Shown: positions 1-8,508 of the stretch, piece by piece
Layout: each line of letters begins with the position of its first letter
Numbering within the stretch: position 1 is the stretch's first letter
Source: Pseudomonas triticifolii
GTDB lineage: Bacteria; Pseudomonadota; Gammaproteobacteria; Pseudomonadales; Pseudomonadaceae
NCBI RefSeq assembly: GCF_014358015.1
Contig: NZ_JACONV010000021.1
Location: 1-64,000 of the forward strand
Direction: 5' to 3'
DNA: 64,000 nucleotides
The notes under the pieces: model-generated
Told to the model about the DNA's origin: nothing
Seen by the model: only the letters and a program-made list of their open reading frames with translations
Databases searched by the model: none
Translations under genes and position numbers: made by a program

Positions 1-290
1 CGAGGCGGTTTTGAAGCGCCGCATCAGTGACTGTACTGACGCCATCGCCGGCAAGCCGCCTCCCACGATCTGGTGCCTGCTGCAAGGCTTGTGCATAAAG
101 CGCAGCACGGGACTCAAACGGTCGTCGCTGACGGAATGCTTAACCTGTGGGAGGCGGCTTGCCGGCGAGGCGGTTTTGAAGCGCTACATCAGTGACTGTA
201 CTGACGCCATCGCCGGCAAGCCGCTTCCCACGATCCGGTGCCTGCTGCGAGACTTGCGCTCAGGCGCAGCACGGGCACCGATCGTCGGTC
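1..290. repeat. Tandem pair of REP-containing units (about 165 bp period)
   Basis: Bases 1-110 and 166-275 are near-identical direct copies offset by 165 bp. Each contains a REP palindrome arm (gccggcaagccgcctcccac or a close variant), and an opposite-facing REP arm (gtgggaggcggcttgccggc) lies at 147-166. A complete REP pair therefore spans about 147-231, and the left copy is cut by the window edge. Elements of this kind are common between genes in Pseudomonas. This one lies just downstream of trmA and may help terminate or stabilise its transcript, which is inference. No gene is supported here. Confidence 0.8.
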
Positions 291-1376
291 TCAACGCCTG
301 ACCAGCAACACACCCGATTCCATATGGTGGGTGTAAGGGAATTGGTCAAACAGTGCGCAGCGCTCCACTCGGTGGGTGTCGTGCAACTGGGCAATGTTGG
401 CGGCCAGGGTTTCCGGGTTGCAGGAGATATACAGGATGCGCTCGAACCGACGGGTCAGTTCGCAGGTGTCGGCGTCCATGCCGGCACGCGGCGGATCGAC
501 GAACACGCTGCCGAACTCATACTGCTTGAGGTCCACACCGTGCAGGCGGCGGAACGGGCGAACCTCGTTCAGGGCCTGGGTCAGTTCCTCGGCAGACAGG
601 CGCACCAGCGTGACGTTGTCGACGGCGTTGTCTTCCAGATTGCTCAGCGCGGCATTGACTGACGTCTTGCTGATTTCGGTCGCCAGCACTTTACGCACCC
701 GAGTCGCCAGCGGCAGGGTGAAGTTGCCGTTGCCGCAATACAGTTCCAGCAGATCGTCATCACGCTCGCCCAGCGCGTCGTACGCCCAGTTGAGCATTTT
801 CTGATTGACCGTGCCGTTGGGCTGGGTGAACGCACCTTCCGGCTGGCGATAGCTGAAGATGCGCCCGGCAACGTCGAACTGCTCGGTCACGTAATCGTGG
901 CCAATGACCAGCCGCTGGCCCTTGGAGCGCCCAATCAGGCTCACCTTCAGTTCAGCCGCCAACACCTCGGCCTCGGCTTGCCAGACGTCGTCCAGCGGGC
1001 GGTGATAACACAGCGTGATCATCGCATCGCCCGCCAGGGTGGTCAGAAAGTCCACCTGGAACAGCTTGTGATTCAGCGTCGGGCTGGCTTCCCAGCGCTC
1101 GCGCAGCACCGGCATCAAGGCATTGATCCGCTCGCTGGCAATCGGCAGGCCGTCGAGCAGAATCGGGGTCTTGTTGTCGCCGGGCGCGAACATCGCGTAA
1201 TACCGCTTCTGGTCTTCGCGCCACAGGCGGAACTCGGCTCGCAGGCGGTAATGCTCACGCGGCGAGTCGAACACCTGCGGCTCGGGCGCATCGAACGGGG
1301 CCAGCAACTCGCGCAGGCGTGCGGTCTTTTCTGCGAACTGACGGTCGTAGCTCGCGGGGTCGAAGGGAACACTCAT
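291..1376 (-). CDS. trmA: tRNA (uracil-5-)-methyltransferase
   Basis: TrmA makes 5-methyluridine at position 54 in the T loop of tRNA using S-adenosylmethionine. The 361-residue length is normal for the family. The C-terminal half carries the SAM-binding methyltransferase fold (LLELYCGNGNFTLPLA), the motif FVDPPRAGMD, and the catalytic-cysteine motif YISCNPETL, which attacks C6 of uracil. The N-terminal half lacks the extra TRAM domain of RumA/RlmD, which supports TrmA. The ATG overlaps the stop of the upstream purine permease by 4 bp, so the two genes are probably co-transcribed and translationally coupled. Confidence 0.96.
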   Translation of the reverse strand: MSVPFDPASYDRQFAEKTARLRELLAPFDAPEPQVFDSPREHYRLRAEFRLWREDQKRYYAMFAPGDNKTPILLDGLPIASERINALMPVLRERWEASPTLNHKLFQVDFLTTLAGDAMITLCYHRPLDDVWQAEAEVLAAELKVSLIGRSKGQRLVIGHDYVTEQFDVAGRIFSYRQPEGAFTQPNGTVNQKMLNWAYDALGERDDDLLELYCGNGNFTLPLATRVRKVLATEISKTSVNAALSNLEDNAVDNVTLVRLSAEELTQALNEVRPFRRLHGVDLKQYEFGSVFVDPPRAGMDADTCELTRRFERILYISCNPETLAANIAQLHDTHRVERCALFDQFPYTHHMESGVLLVRR

Positions 1377-2668
1377 GCGTTGAACCAGCCCAGCTTGATC
1401 ACGAACAGGATCGACAGGATCACCAGCGCAGCATTCAGCTCACGCCCGCGACCCGACAACAGCTTGATCGCCGTCCAGGAAATGAAACCAAAAGCGATGC
1501 CGTTGGCGATGGAATACGTGAATGGCATGGCCAGCGCAGTAATCACCACAGGTGCTGCGACAGTGATGTCATCCCAGTCGATCTCGGCCATACCAGAGGC
1601 CATCAGCACGGCGACGAACAGCAGGGCAGGCGCGGTCGCGTAAATTGGCACGCTGCTGGCCAATGGCGCGAAGAACAGCGCCAGCAAAAACAATACTGCT
1701 ACGACGATGGCCGTCAGGCCGGTACGTCCGCCGGCGCTGACGCCCGCAGCCGACTCGATGTAGCTGGTGGTCGTCGAGGTGCCCAGCAGCGAACCGGCCA
1801 TGGCTGCCGTGCTGTCCGCAATCAGGGCGCGACCCATTTTCGGCATGTGGCCGTCCTTGCCCATCAGCCCGGCGCGCTTGGCGACGCCGATCAGGGTGCC
1901 GGAGTTGTCGAAGATATCGACGAACAGGAAGGCGAAGATGATGCTGACCAGACCGACGTCCAGCGCGCCCAGAATATCCAGTTGCAGGAAGGTCGGCGCC
2001 AGCGAGGGCGGCATCGACATGACGCCGGCGAATTGGCTGAAGCCCAGCGCAATGGAAGCAAGCGTCACCGCCAGAATGCCGATCAGCACCGCGCCCTTAA
2101 CCTTGAGCTTGTCCAGCGCAATAATCAGAAAGAAGCCCAGCGTAGCCAGAATCGGGGCGGGCTGCTTGAGATCGCCCATGCTGAGCATGGTGACCGGATG
2201 GCTGACCACGATACCGGCGTTTTGCAAGGCAATCAGTGCCAGGAACAGACCGATACCGGCCGCAATCGCCGAGCGCAGGGGCAGGGGAATGCTGTTGATG
2301 ATCCACTCACGGATGCGAAAGATCGACAGCAGAAAGAACATCACCGCCGACAGGAACACCGCGCCGAGCGCCACCTGCCAGGTATGCCCCATGTGCAGGA
2401 CCACGGTGTAAGTAAAGAAGGCGTTCAGGCCCATGCCCGGTGCCAGGGCAATCGGGTAGTTGGCGATCAGGCCCATCACGGCCGAGCCGATGGCGGCGGC
2501 CAGACAGGTCGCAACGAACAGCGCCCCTTTATCCATGCCGGTCTCGCCAAGGATGCTCGGGTTGACGAACAGGATGTAAGCCATCGCCAGAAAGGTCGTG
2601 ACGCCCGCAAGGATTTCGGTTCTTACGTTGGTGTTATGTGCCTTGAGTTGAAACAGCCTTTCCAGCAT
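1373..2668 (-). CDS. NCS2-family purine (adenine/guanine/hypoxanthine) permease
   Basis: This is an inner-membrane proton:purine symporter of the AzgA/GhxP branch of NCS2. The 431-residue protein is hydrophobic throughout, with about 12-14 membrane segments. It begins MLERLFQLKAHNTNVRTEIL and continues with the family signature ATFLAMAYILFVNPSIL-like segment. Other recognisable motifs are PGMGLNAFF and GTSTTTSYIESAAG. I chose the ATG at 2668, which has GGAG eight bases upstream, over a longer frame beginning at 2722. It overlaps trmA by 4 bp and is divergent from the molybdenum hydroxylase operon. The exact purine preference cannot be read from the sequence. Confidence 0.93.
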   Translation of the reverse strand: MLERLFQLKAHNTNVRTEILAGVTTFLAMAYILFVNPSILGETGMDKGALFVATCLAAAIGSAVMGLIANYPIALAPGMGLNAFFTYTVVLHMGHTWQVALGAVFLSAVMFFLLSIFRIREWIINSIPLPLRSAIAAGIGLFLALIALQNAGIVVSHPVTMLSMGDLKQPAPILATLGFFLIIALDKLKVKGAVLIGILAVTLASIALGFSQFAGVMSMPPSLAPTFLQLDILGALDVGLVSIIFAFLFVDIFDNSGTLIGVAKRAGLMGKDGHMPKMGRALIADSTAAMAGSLLGTSTTTSYIESAAGVSAGGRTGLTAIVVAVLFLLALFFAPLASSVPIYATAPALLFVAVLMASGMAEIDWDDITVAAPVVITALAMPFTYSIANGIAFGFISWTAIKLLSGRGRELNAALVILSILFVIKLGWFNA

Positions 2669-2945
2669 GTCGGGCTCTCCGGGACGCGGCCTGCGTCGTG
2701 AATGATTCGACTCCACCAGCAAAGCACAGACTGCCTGAGCAGTCCGCAGAATTTATGGCGGGTCGGAAAAAGCCGCGCATCATACCAGCAGGCAAACGCG
2801 ATAGGTGCTTGTGGATGACGGCTTTTGGATGATCTGCACGCTTGTCTATCGCTGCCGAGAAACCCTGAACGTTGCAAATCACGCGAAGTCGTACCCCCTA
2901 AGACGCATAAAAATGCGCTGAATGAGTACCTACCGTGAGGCTGCC

Positions 2946-3476
2946 ATGAATGTTCCGAACCCGATTCCAAAGGATGTCGCAAGTCACGCGATTTCCCTGA
3001 CCCTCAATGGGCAACTGCGTCAACTCGATGTACAGCCCTGGACCACCTTGCTTGATCTGTTGCGCGACCGGCTCGATCTGGTCGGCACCAAGAAAGGCTG
3101 CGATCACGGCCAGTGCGGTGCTTGCACCGTGCTGCGCGACGGCAAGCGTATCAATGCCTGCCTGACCCTGGCGATCATGTGCGACGGCGCCGAGCTGACC
3201 ACCATCGAAGGCCTGGCTGATGGCGATACGCTGCACCCGATGCAACAGGCCTTCATCAAGCATGACGCGTTCCAGTGCGGTTATTGCACGCCAGGGCAGA
3301 TTTGCTCGGCTGTGGGCCTCGCCAATGAAGGGCGCGCCAGCACCCGTGCCGAGATTCAGGAACTGATGAGCGGTAACCTCTGTCGCTGCGGTGCCTACAG
3401 CAACATTCTGGCCGCAGTGGAAGAGGCCTTGCCGCAGTTCCACGATGCGACCAAAGCGCAGGAGGTGAGCCGATGA
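2946..3476 (+). CDS. Molybdenum hydroxylase, 2Fe-2S subunit (PaoA/YagT-like)
   Basis: This is the small electron-transfer subunit of a three-subunit xanthine-oxidase-family enzyme. The 176 residues contain a plant-type ferredoxin domain (KKGCDHGQCGACTVL) followed by an all-helical second 2Fe-2S domain (FQCGYCTPGQ and GNLCRCGAYSNI). I chose ATG 2946 over ATG 2922 because GTGAGG sits about 7 bases before it. E. coli PaoA has a twin-arginine signal, but neither possible start here encodes one, so the enzyme is predicted to be cytoplasmic. It overlaps the next gene by 4 bp. Confidence 0.93.
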   Translation: MNVPNPIPKDVASHAISLTLNGQLRQLDVQPWTTLLDLLRDRLDLVGTKKGCDHGQCGACTVLRDGKRINACLTLAIMCDGAELTTIEGLADGDTLHPMQQAFIKHDAFQCGYCTPGQICSAVGLANEGRASTRAEIQELMSGNLCRCGAYSNILAAVEEALPQFHDATKAQEVSR

Positions 3477-4462
3477 ATCCGTTCACCTACAGCAAGCCTG
3501 CCGATATTCGCGCCGCCATTGATCTGAGTGGCCCGGCCACACGGTTTATTGCAGGCGGCACCAACCTGCTCGATCTGATGAAAGAAAATGTCGCTCGCCC
3601 CGAGCATCTGATCGACATCAATGATCTGCCGCTCAAAGACGTGAGCGAGACGGCTTCGGGCGGGTTGATGATCGGTGCGCTGGTCAGCAATGCCGACCTG
3701 GCCTGGCACCCGCTGGTCGAAGCGCGTTATCCGTTGTTGAGCCAGGCGTTGCTGGCGGGCGCGTCGCCACAGTTACGCAACATGGCCAGCACGGGCGGCA
3801 ACCTGTTGCAGCGCACCCGGTGCTACTACTTTTACGACGCCAGCGTGCCGTGCAACAAGCGCGAGCCAGGCAGCGGCTGCCCTGCGAAGGACGGCCTCAA
3901 TCGTATTCATGCGATCTTCGGTGCCAGCGACGACTGCGTCGCCACGCATCCTTCCGACATGTGCGTGGCTATGGCTGCGCTGGAAGCGGTGGTGCATGTC
4001 GAGGGCCGCGCAGGTCGTCGCACCATCGAATTTGCCGACTTCCATCGTCTGCCAGGCGATGCGCCGCAGCGTGACAATCAGTTGGCCGACGATGAACTGA
4101 TCACGGCCATTGAGCTGCCTGCCCCGCGTTTCGCTGGTCACAGCGCTTATCTGAAAGTGCGCGACCGCGCTTCTTATGCGTTTGCGCTGGTGTCTGTCGC
4201 CGCTGCGCTGGAACTGAACGGCGATGTGGTGAGCGAGGCGCGTCTGGCGCTTGGCGGTGTAGCGCACAAGCCGTGGCGCGACAAGGAAGTCGAGCGGTTG
4301 CTGATCGGCAAGCCCGCCACACGCGAGCATTTTGCGGCCGCAGCAGACGCTATGTTGGCGGATGCACAACCGCTTGAGCACAACGCTTTCAAGGTCAGGC
4401 TGGCGCGCCGGGCGATCATTCGCGCCCTGAGCGACGCGGCACTGGGAGGTACTGCCCAATGA
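3473..4462 (+). CDS. Molybdenum hydroxylase, FAD subunit with extra 4Fe-4S loop (PaoB/YagS-like)
   Basis: This is the FAD-binding middle subunit of the molybdenum hydroxylase, 329 residues long. The flavin-binding signature RFIAGGTNLLDLMK lies near residues 24-37 and the second motif, STGGNLLQRTRC, near 106-117. An inserted cysteine-rich loop has Cys117, Cys127, Cys136 and Cys155 (CNKREPGSGC in the middle). As far as I know this loop marks PaoB-type subunits that bind a 4Fe-4S cluster, and ordinary xanthine dehydrogenases lack it. That points to an aldehyde oxidoreductase rather than a xanthine dehydrogenase. The start overlaps the 2Fe-2S gene and the stop overlaps the Mo subunit gene, 4 bp each, consistent with fixed stoichiometry. 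Confidence 0.93.
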   Translation: MNPFTYSKPADIRAAIDLSGPATRFIAGGTNLLDLMKENVARPEHLIDINDLPLKDVSETASGGLMIGALVSNADLAWHPLVEARYPLLSQALLAGASPQLRNMASTGGNLLQRTRCYYFYDASVPCNKREPGSGCPAKDGLNRIHAIFGASDDCVATHPSDMCVAMAALEAVVHVEGRAGRRTIEFADFHRLPGDAPQRDNQLADDELITAIELPAPRFAGHSAYLKVRDRASYAFALVSVAAALELNGDVVSEARLALGGVAHKPWRDKEVERLLIGKPATREHFAAAADAMLADAQPLEHNAFKVRLARRAIIRALSDAALGGTAQ

Positions 4463-6660
4463 ATGTTTCCTTCTCCCCGATGGGCAAGCCCGTGGACCGC
4501 GTCGACGGCAAACTGAAAGTCACAGGCGGCGCGCGCTATGCCGGTGAATACCCGGAAGACGGCCTGCTGTTCGGCAGCGTCGTTTCCAGCACCATCGCCA
4601 ACGGTCGTGTGCTGAGCATCGACACGTCCGAGGCGTTGAAGGTGCCGGGCGTGGTCGCGATTCTGGATCACACCAATCGTCCTTCGCTGGCCAGTTACGA
4701 CGAGAACTACGAAGACGCCGATTCGGCGGACGGTTCTCCGTTTCGGCCACTGTATAACGACAACGTGCTGTACAGCGGCCAGCCGTTGGCGCTAGTCGTG
4801 GCTCAATCCCTGGAAATGGCCCGGCATGCAGGCTCGCTGATTCGTATCGAATACGATCAGCAGGCGCACCAGACCGACTTGCTGGCCGAACTGGGGCAGG
4901 CTCACGATGTATCGTCCGAGCTGCCTAAACCACGCGGCAATTTCGAGGCGGAACTGGCCAGTTCCGCGCTGAGTGTCGATGCGACCTACAGCACGCCCAG
5001 CGAATACCACAATCCGATGGAGCCGCACGCGTCGACCGTGCTGTACCAAGCCGACGGCAGCCTGCAGATTCACGACAAGACTCAGGGCACGCAGAATTGT
5101 CAGGATTACCTGCACGAGGTCTTCGGCCTGGAAAAGGACAAGATTCGTTTGCTGGCTGCGTTTGTCGGTGGTGCCTTCGGTTCCGGTCTGCGTCCGCAAT
5201 ACCAACTGCCATTGGCCGTCATGGCCGCCTTGCACCTCAAGCGTTCGGTGCGGGTCACGCTGACGCGCCAGCAGATGTTCACCTTCGGTTACCGTCCGCG
5301 TACGGTGCAACGATTGCGTCTGGGCGCAGCGGCCAACGGGCGCTTGCTGGCCATCGGGCATGAAGCGATTGGTCAGACGTCGCGCTTCGAGGACTTCACC
5401 GAGCACGTCGTGGAATGGAGCGGCATGCTCTATCAGTGCGACAACGTGCAATTGACCTACAAGCTAGTGCCGCTGGACGTGTTCACGCCGCTGGACATGC
5501 GTGCGCCGGGCGCGGCGTTGGGCATGATTGGTCTTGAGTGTGCGATGGATGAACTGGCGTGTGCGCTGGCCATCGACCCCGTGCGCTTGCGCCTGACCAA
5601 TTTCGCCGAGCGCAACGGCAACGAAGACAAGCCGTATTCCAGCAAGGAACTGCGCGAGTGTTATGCACAGGGCGCTGAGCGCTTTGGCTGGGAACGTCGT
5701 AACCCTGAACCGCGCAGCATGCGTGAAGGCCGCCAACTGGTCGGCTGGGGTATGGCCGGTGGTGTCTGGGAAGCGATGCAGATGAAAGCCAGCGCCAAGG
5801 CGCGCCTTGGTTCGGACGGCAAGCTGGTGGTCAGCAGTGCAACCACTGACATCGGCACCGGCACATACACGGTCATGACCCAGATTGCCGCCGAAACCTT
5901 GGGGTTGGCGGTGGAAGACGTGACCTTCCTGTTGGGCGATTCGTCGCTGCCGACCGCGCCGCTGCAAGGCGGCTCGTTCACCGTGTCGTCAGTCGGTACA
6001 GCGGTGCAGCAAGCGTGTCAGGCCTTGCAGCGTCAGTTGCTGGAAGTCGCGAAGGGCAGGTATCCACAGTACGCCTCGGCCACGCCGGATGAGGTGCGGT
6101 TTGAGTCGGGCAGTCTGTATCTGGGTGATCAGATCGTTTCGATGGCTGAACTGGCGGCGGCTCAAGCCAGTGGCGTGATCGAAGTCCAGGTCGATGCCGA
6201 GCCTGACAAGAAGCGCGAGGCCTACGCGGCGGCTACCCACTCGGCGGTATTCGTTGAAGTGCTGGTGGACGAGGATCTAGGCACCATCAAGGTCAATCGG
6301 GTGGTCAGCGCCATTGCGGCCGGTCGCGTGGTCAATCCCAAGATGGCCCGCAGCCAGATCCTTGGCGGCGTCGTGTGGGGTATGGGCATGGCCTTGCAGG
6401 AGGAAGCCATGCTGGATCACGACCTGGGTCGGCCGATGAATCACAGTCTGGCGGAGTACCACATTCCGGTTAATGCCGATATCGGTGACATTGATGTGCT
6501 GTTCGTCGAAGAACACGACGAGATCGTCAATGCACTGGGCTCCAAGGGCGTCGGCGAAATCGGCATCGTGGGTGTTCCGGCAGCGATTGCCAACGCCATC
6601 TACCACGCCACTGGCAAGCGGGTGCGCGAGTTCCCGATTACGCTGGACAAGCTGTTGTAA
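4459..6660 (+). CDS. Molybdenum hydroxylase, Mo-cofactor catalytic subunit (PaoC/YagR-like)
   Basis: This is the catalytic subunit, 733 residues, predicted to bind molybdopterin cytosine dinucleotide and hydroxylate an aldehyde or heterocycle. Family features are the N-terminal hammerhead domain (GKPVDRVDGKLKVTGGARYA), GGAFGSG, MRAPGAALGM and the C-terminal KGVGEIG. The glutamate of that last motif is the catalytic base in this family. The gene closes a tightly overlapping operon with the 2Fe-2S and FAD subunits. No XdhC/PaoD-type maturation gene follows it; a REP pair comes next. The substrate cannot be assigned. The neighbouring purine permease leaves a purine-related role open, but the 4Fe-4S loop of the FAD subunit favours aldehydes. 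Confidence 0.92.
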   Translation: MNVSFSPMGKPVDRVDGKLKVTGGARYAGEYPEDGLLFGSVVSSTIANGRVLSIDTSEALKVPGVVAILDHTNRPSLASYDENYEDADSADGSPFRPLYNDNVLYSGQPLALVVAQSLEMARHAGSLIRIEYDQQAHQTDLLAELGQAHDVSSELPKPRGNFEAELASSALSVDATYSTPSEYHNPMEPHASTVLYQADGSLQIHDKTQGTQNCQDYLHEVFGLEKDKIRLLAAFVGGAFGSGLRPQYQLPLAVMAALHLKRSVRVTLTRQQMFTFGYRPRTVQRLRLGAAANGRLLAIGHEAIGQTSRFEDFTEHVVEWSGMLYQCDNVQLTYKLVPLDVFTPLDMRAPGAALGMIGLECAMDELACALAIDPVRLRLTNFAERNGNEDKPYSSKELRECYAQGAERFGWERRNPEPRSMREGRQLVGWGMAGGVWEAMQMKASAKARLGSDGKLVVSSATTDIGTGTYTVMTQIAAETLGLAVEDVTFLLGDSSLPTAPLQGGSFTVSSVGTAVQQACQALQRQLLEVAKGRYPQYASATPDEVRFESGSLYLGDQIVSMAELAAAQASGVIEVQVDAEPDKKREAYAAATHSAVFVEVLVDEDLGTIKVNRVVSAIAAGRVVNPKMARSQILGGVVWGMGMALQEEAMLDHDLGRPMNHSLAEYHIPVNADIGDIDVLFVEEHDEIVNALGSKGVGEIGIVGVPAAIANAIYHATGKRVREFPITLDKLL

Positions 6661-6681
6661 GCCTATCGATGCGACATCCTC

Positions 6682-6771
6682 GTGGGAGCGAGCGTGCTCG
6701 CGAAAACGGCCGGACAGACGCCAGACAGTGAGCGGATGTACCGGCCCGTTAGTAAGCAGGCTCACTCCCAC
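6682..6771. repeat. REP-type inverted repeat pair
   Basis: Two inverted arms, gtgggagcgagcgtgctcgcg at the left and gcaggctcactcccac at the right, are separated by about 50 bases. This is the gtgggagcg class of Pseudomonas intergenic palindrome. It sits right after the molybdenum hydroxylase operon and may stabilise the transcript end. The following 6772-7065 holds no gene and should contain the cioA promoter, which I cannot pinpoint. Confidence 0.75.
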
Positions 6772-7065
6772 GGCCCCTTCAAGTGCTGCGTCGCAGCCTT
6801 ATATCGAAGACACAGAGAGGCCTCCCGCTGCCCCGGGTGAGTCATCCCGTCACGCGACAAAAGACCACACGGCTTAAGTGGCTGAATGGGACTACTCTTT
6901 AGCTGTCGGTTGATCCGTGTCATCGCGGATTGACCGCAGATGTGGGCCAACCCGTCAATTTGCATGACGGTCATAACAAACAGAGAGACAAACGCTCCAC
7001 AGCCGTGGGGGCATTCGCTGCCGGTTCGCTACCGTCGGTCGGTTTCACCTGAGAGAGGTACACTT

Positions 7066-8505
7066 ATGTTCGGTTCTGAGGCTCTCGATCTCGCCCGAAT
7101 TCAGTTCGCATTCACGATTTCGTTCCACATCCTGTTTCCTGCCATCACCATTGGTCTGGCAAGTTACCTGGCTGTGCTCGAAGGCTTGTGGCTGAAGACC
7201 CGCGAAGATGTGTATCGCGACCTGTACCACTTCTGGTCCAAGATCTTTGCCGTCAACTTCGGCATGGGCGTTGTGTCCGGACTGGTCATGTCCTATCAAT
7301 TCGGCACCAACTGGAGCCGCTTCTCCGACTTCGCAGGCGCGGTCACTGGACCGTTACTGACGTACGAGGTGTTGACGGCGTTTTTCCTTGAGGCCGGTTT
7401 CCTCGGTGTGATGCTGTTCGGCTGGAACCGCGTTGGACGCAAACTGCATTTCTTCTCCACGGTGATGGTCGCCGTCGGTACGCTGATTTCCACCTTCTGG
7501 ATTCTGTCGTCCAACAGCTGGATGCAGACCCCGCAAGGCTTTGAAATCATCGACGGTCGTGTGATCCCGACCGATTGGTTTGCCATCGTCTTCAACCCGT
7601 CGTTCCCGTATCGCCTGACACACATGGCGATTGCTGCCTTTGTCGCGACAGCGTTCTTCGTCGGCTCTTCGGCCGCCTGGCACTTGTTGCGTGGCCGCGA
7701 CACGCCCGCCGTGCGCAAGATGCTCTCGATGGCGATGTGGATGGCACTGATCGTTGCGCCGATTCAGGCTGTCGTGGGTGACTTCCACGGCTTGAATACC
7801 CTCAAGCACCAGCCAGCCAAGATTGCCGCCATGGAAGGTCACTGGGAAAACGTTGGCGATGAGCCGACACCGCTGATTCTGTTCGGCATTCCTGACATGA
7901 AGGAAGAACGCACCAAGTACGCGGTGAAAATTCCGTACCTGGGCAGCTTGATCCTGACGCATAGCCTGGACAAGCAAGTCCCGGCTCTGAAGGAGTTCAA
8001 GCCTGAAGACCGTCCGAATTCAACCATCGTGTTCTGGTCGTTCCGGATCATGGTTGCACTGGGTATGCTGATGATTCTGACCGGCCTGTGGAGCCTGTGG
8101 CTGCGCAAGCGCGGTACGCTCTATCAGTCGCGTCCTTTCCTGTACCTGACCTTGTGGATGGGGCCTTCGGGTCTGGTGGCAATCCTCGCAGGCTGGTTTA
8201 CCACCGAGGTCGGCCGCCAGCCGTGGGTCGTCTACGGCCTGATGCGTACCGCCGATGCTTCGTCCAACCACAGCGTGGCGCAGATGAGCATCACTCTGGC
8301 GCTGTTCGTGGTCGTGTACTTCGTGCTGTTCGGCGCGGGTCTGGGCTATATGATGCGTCTGGTGCGCAAAGGTCCGAAAGCGTACGTCGATCACGTGCCA
8401 CAAGGTGGCCCCGGTCAGAAACGTACACCGGCCCGTCCGCTCTCTGCCGCGATTGAAGGCGTAGACGATGGCGACAATGTTGACGCGCTCGGCAAGGGGA
8501 ATTAA
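7066..8505 (+). CDS. cioA: Cyanide-insensitive terminal oxidase (bd-type), subunit I
   Basis: CioA is the quinol-oxidising subunit of a cytochrome bd-type oxidase in the inner membrane. It takes electrons from ubiquinol to oxygen without pumping protons. The protein has 479 residues, starts at MFGSEALDLARIQFAF after GAGAGAGG, and carries the haem-ligand histidine (His21) in FTISFH. It also has the conserved TTEVGRQPW segment. It is shorter than E. coli CydA (about 522) because the quinol loop is short, which is the mark of the cyanide-insensitive CIO subclass. A longer in-frame opening from 6940 adds unrelated residues. The gene is followed after 3 bp by cioB. Confidence 0.95.
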   Translation: MFGSEALDLARIQFAFTISFHILFPAITIGLASYLAVLEGLWLKTREDVYRDLYHFWSKIFAVNFGMGVVSGLVMSYQFGTNWSRFSDFAGAVTGPLLTYEVLTAFFLEAGFLGVMLFGWNRVGRKLHFFSTVMVAVGTLISTFWILSSNSWMQTPQGFEIIDGRVIPTDWFAIVFNPSFPYRLTHMAIAAFVATAFFVGSSAAWHLLRGRDTPAVRKMLSMAMWMALIVAPIQAVVGDFHGLNTLKHQPAKIAAMEGHWENVGDEPTPLILFGIPDMKEERTKYAVKIPYLGSLILTHSLDKQVPALKEFKPEDRPNSTIVFWSFRIMVALGMLMILTGLWSLWLRKRGTLYQSRPFLYLTLWMGPSGLVAILAGWFTTEVGRQPWVVYGLMRTADASSNHSVAQMSITLALFVVVYFVLFGAGLGYMMRLVRKGPKAYVDHVPQGGPGQKRTPARPLSAAIEGVDDGDNVDALGKGN

Positions 8506-8508
8506 GCC

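Noticed and set aside
2669..2945. Purine- or xanthine-type riboswitch upstream of the purine permease
   Set aside because: I could not fold a convincing conserved aptamer by eye. A covariance search against purine and NMT1 motif models would decide.
6772..7065. ANR (FNR-type) box before cioA
   Set aside because: No TTGAT-N4-ATCAA match was found in the region.
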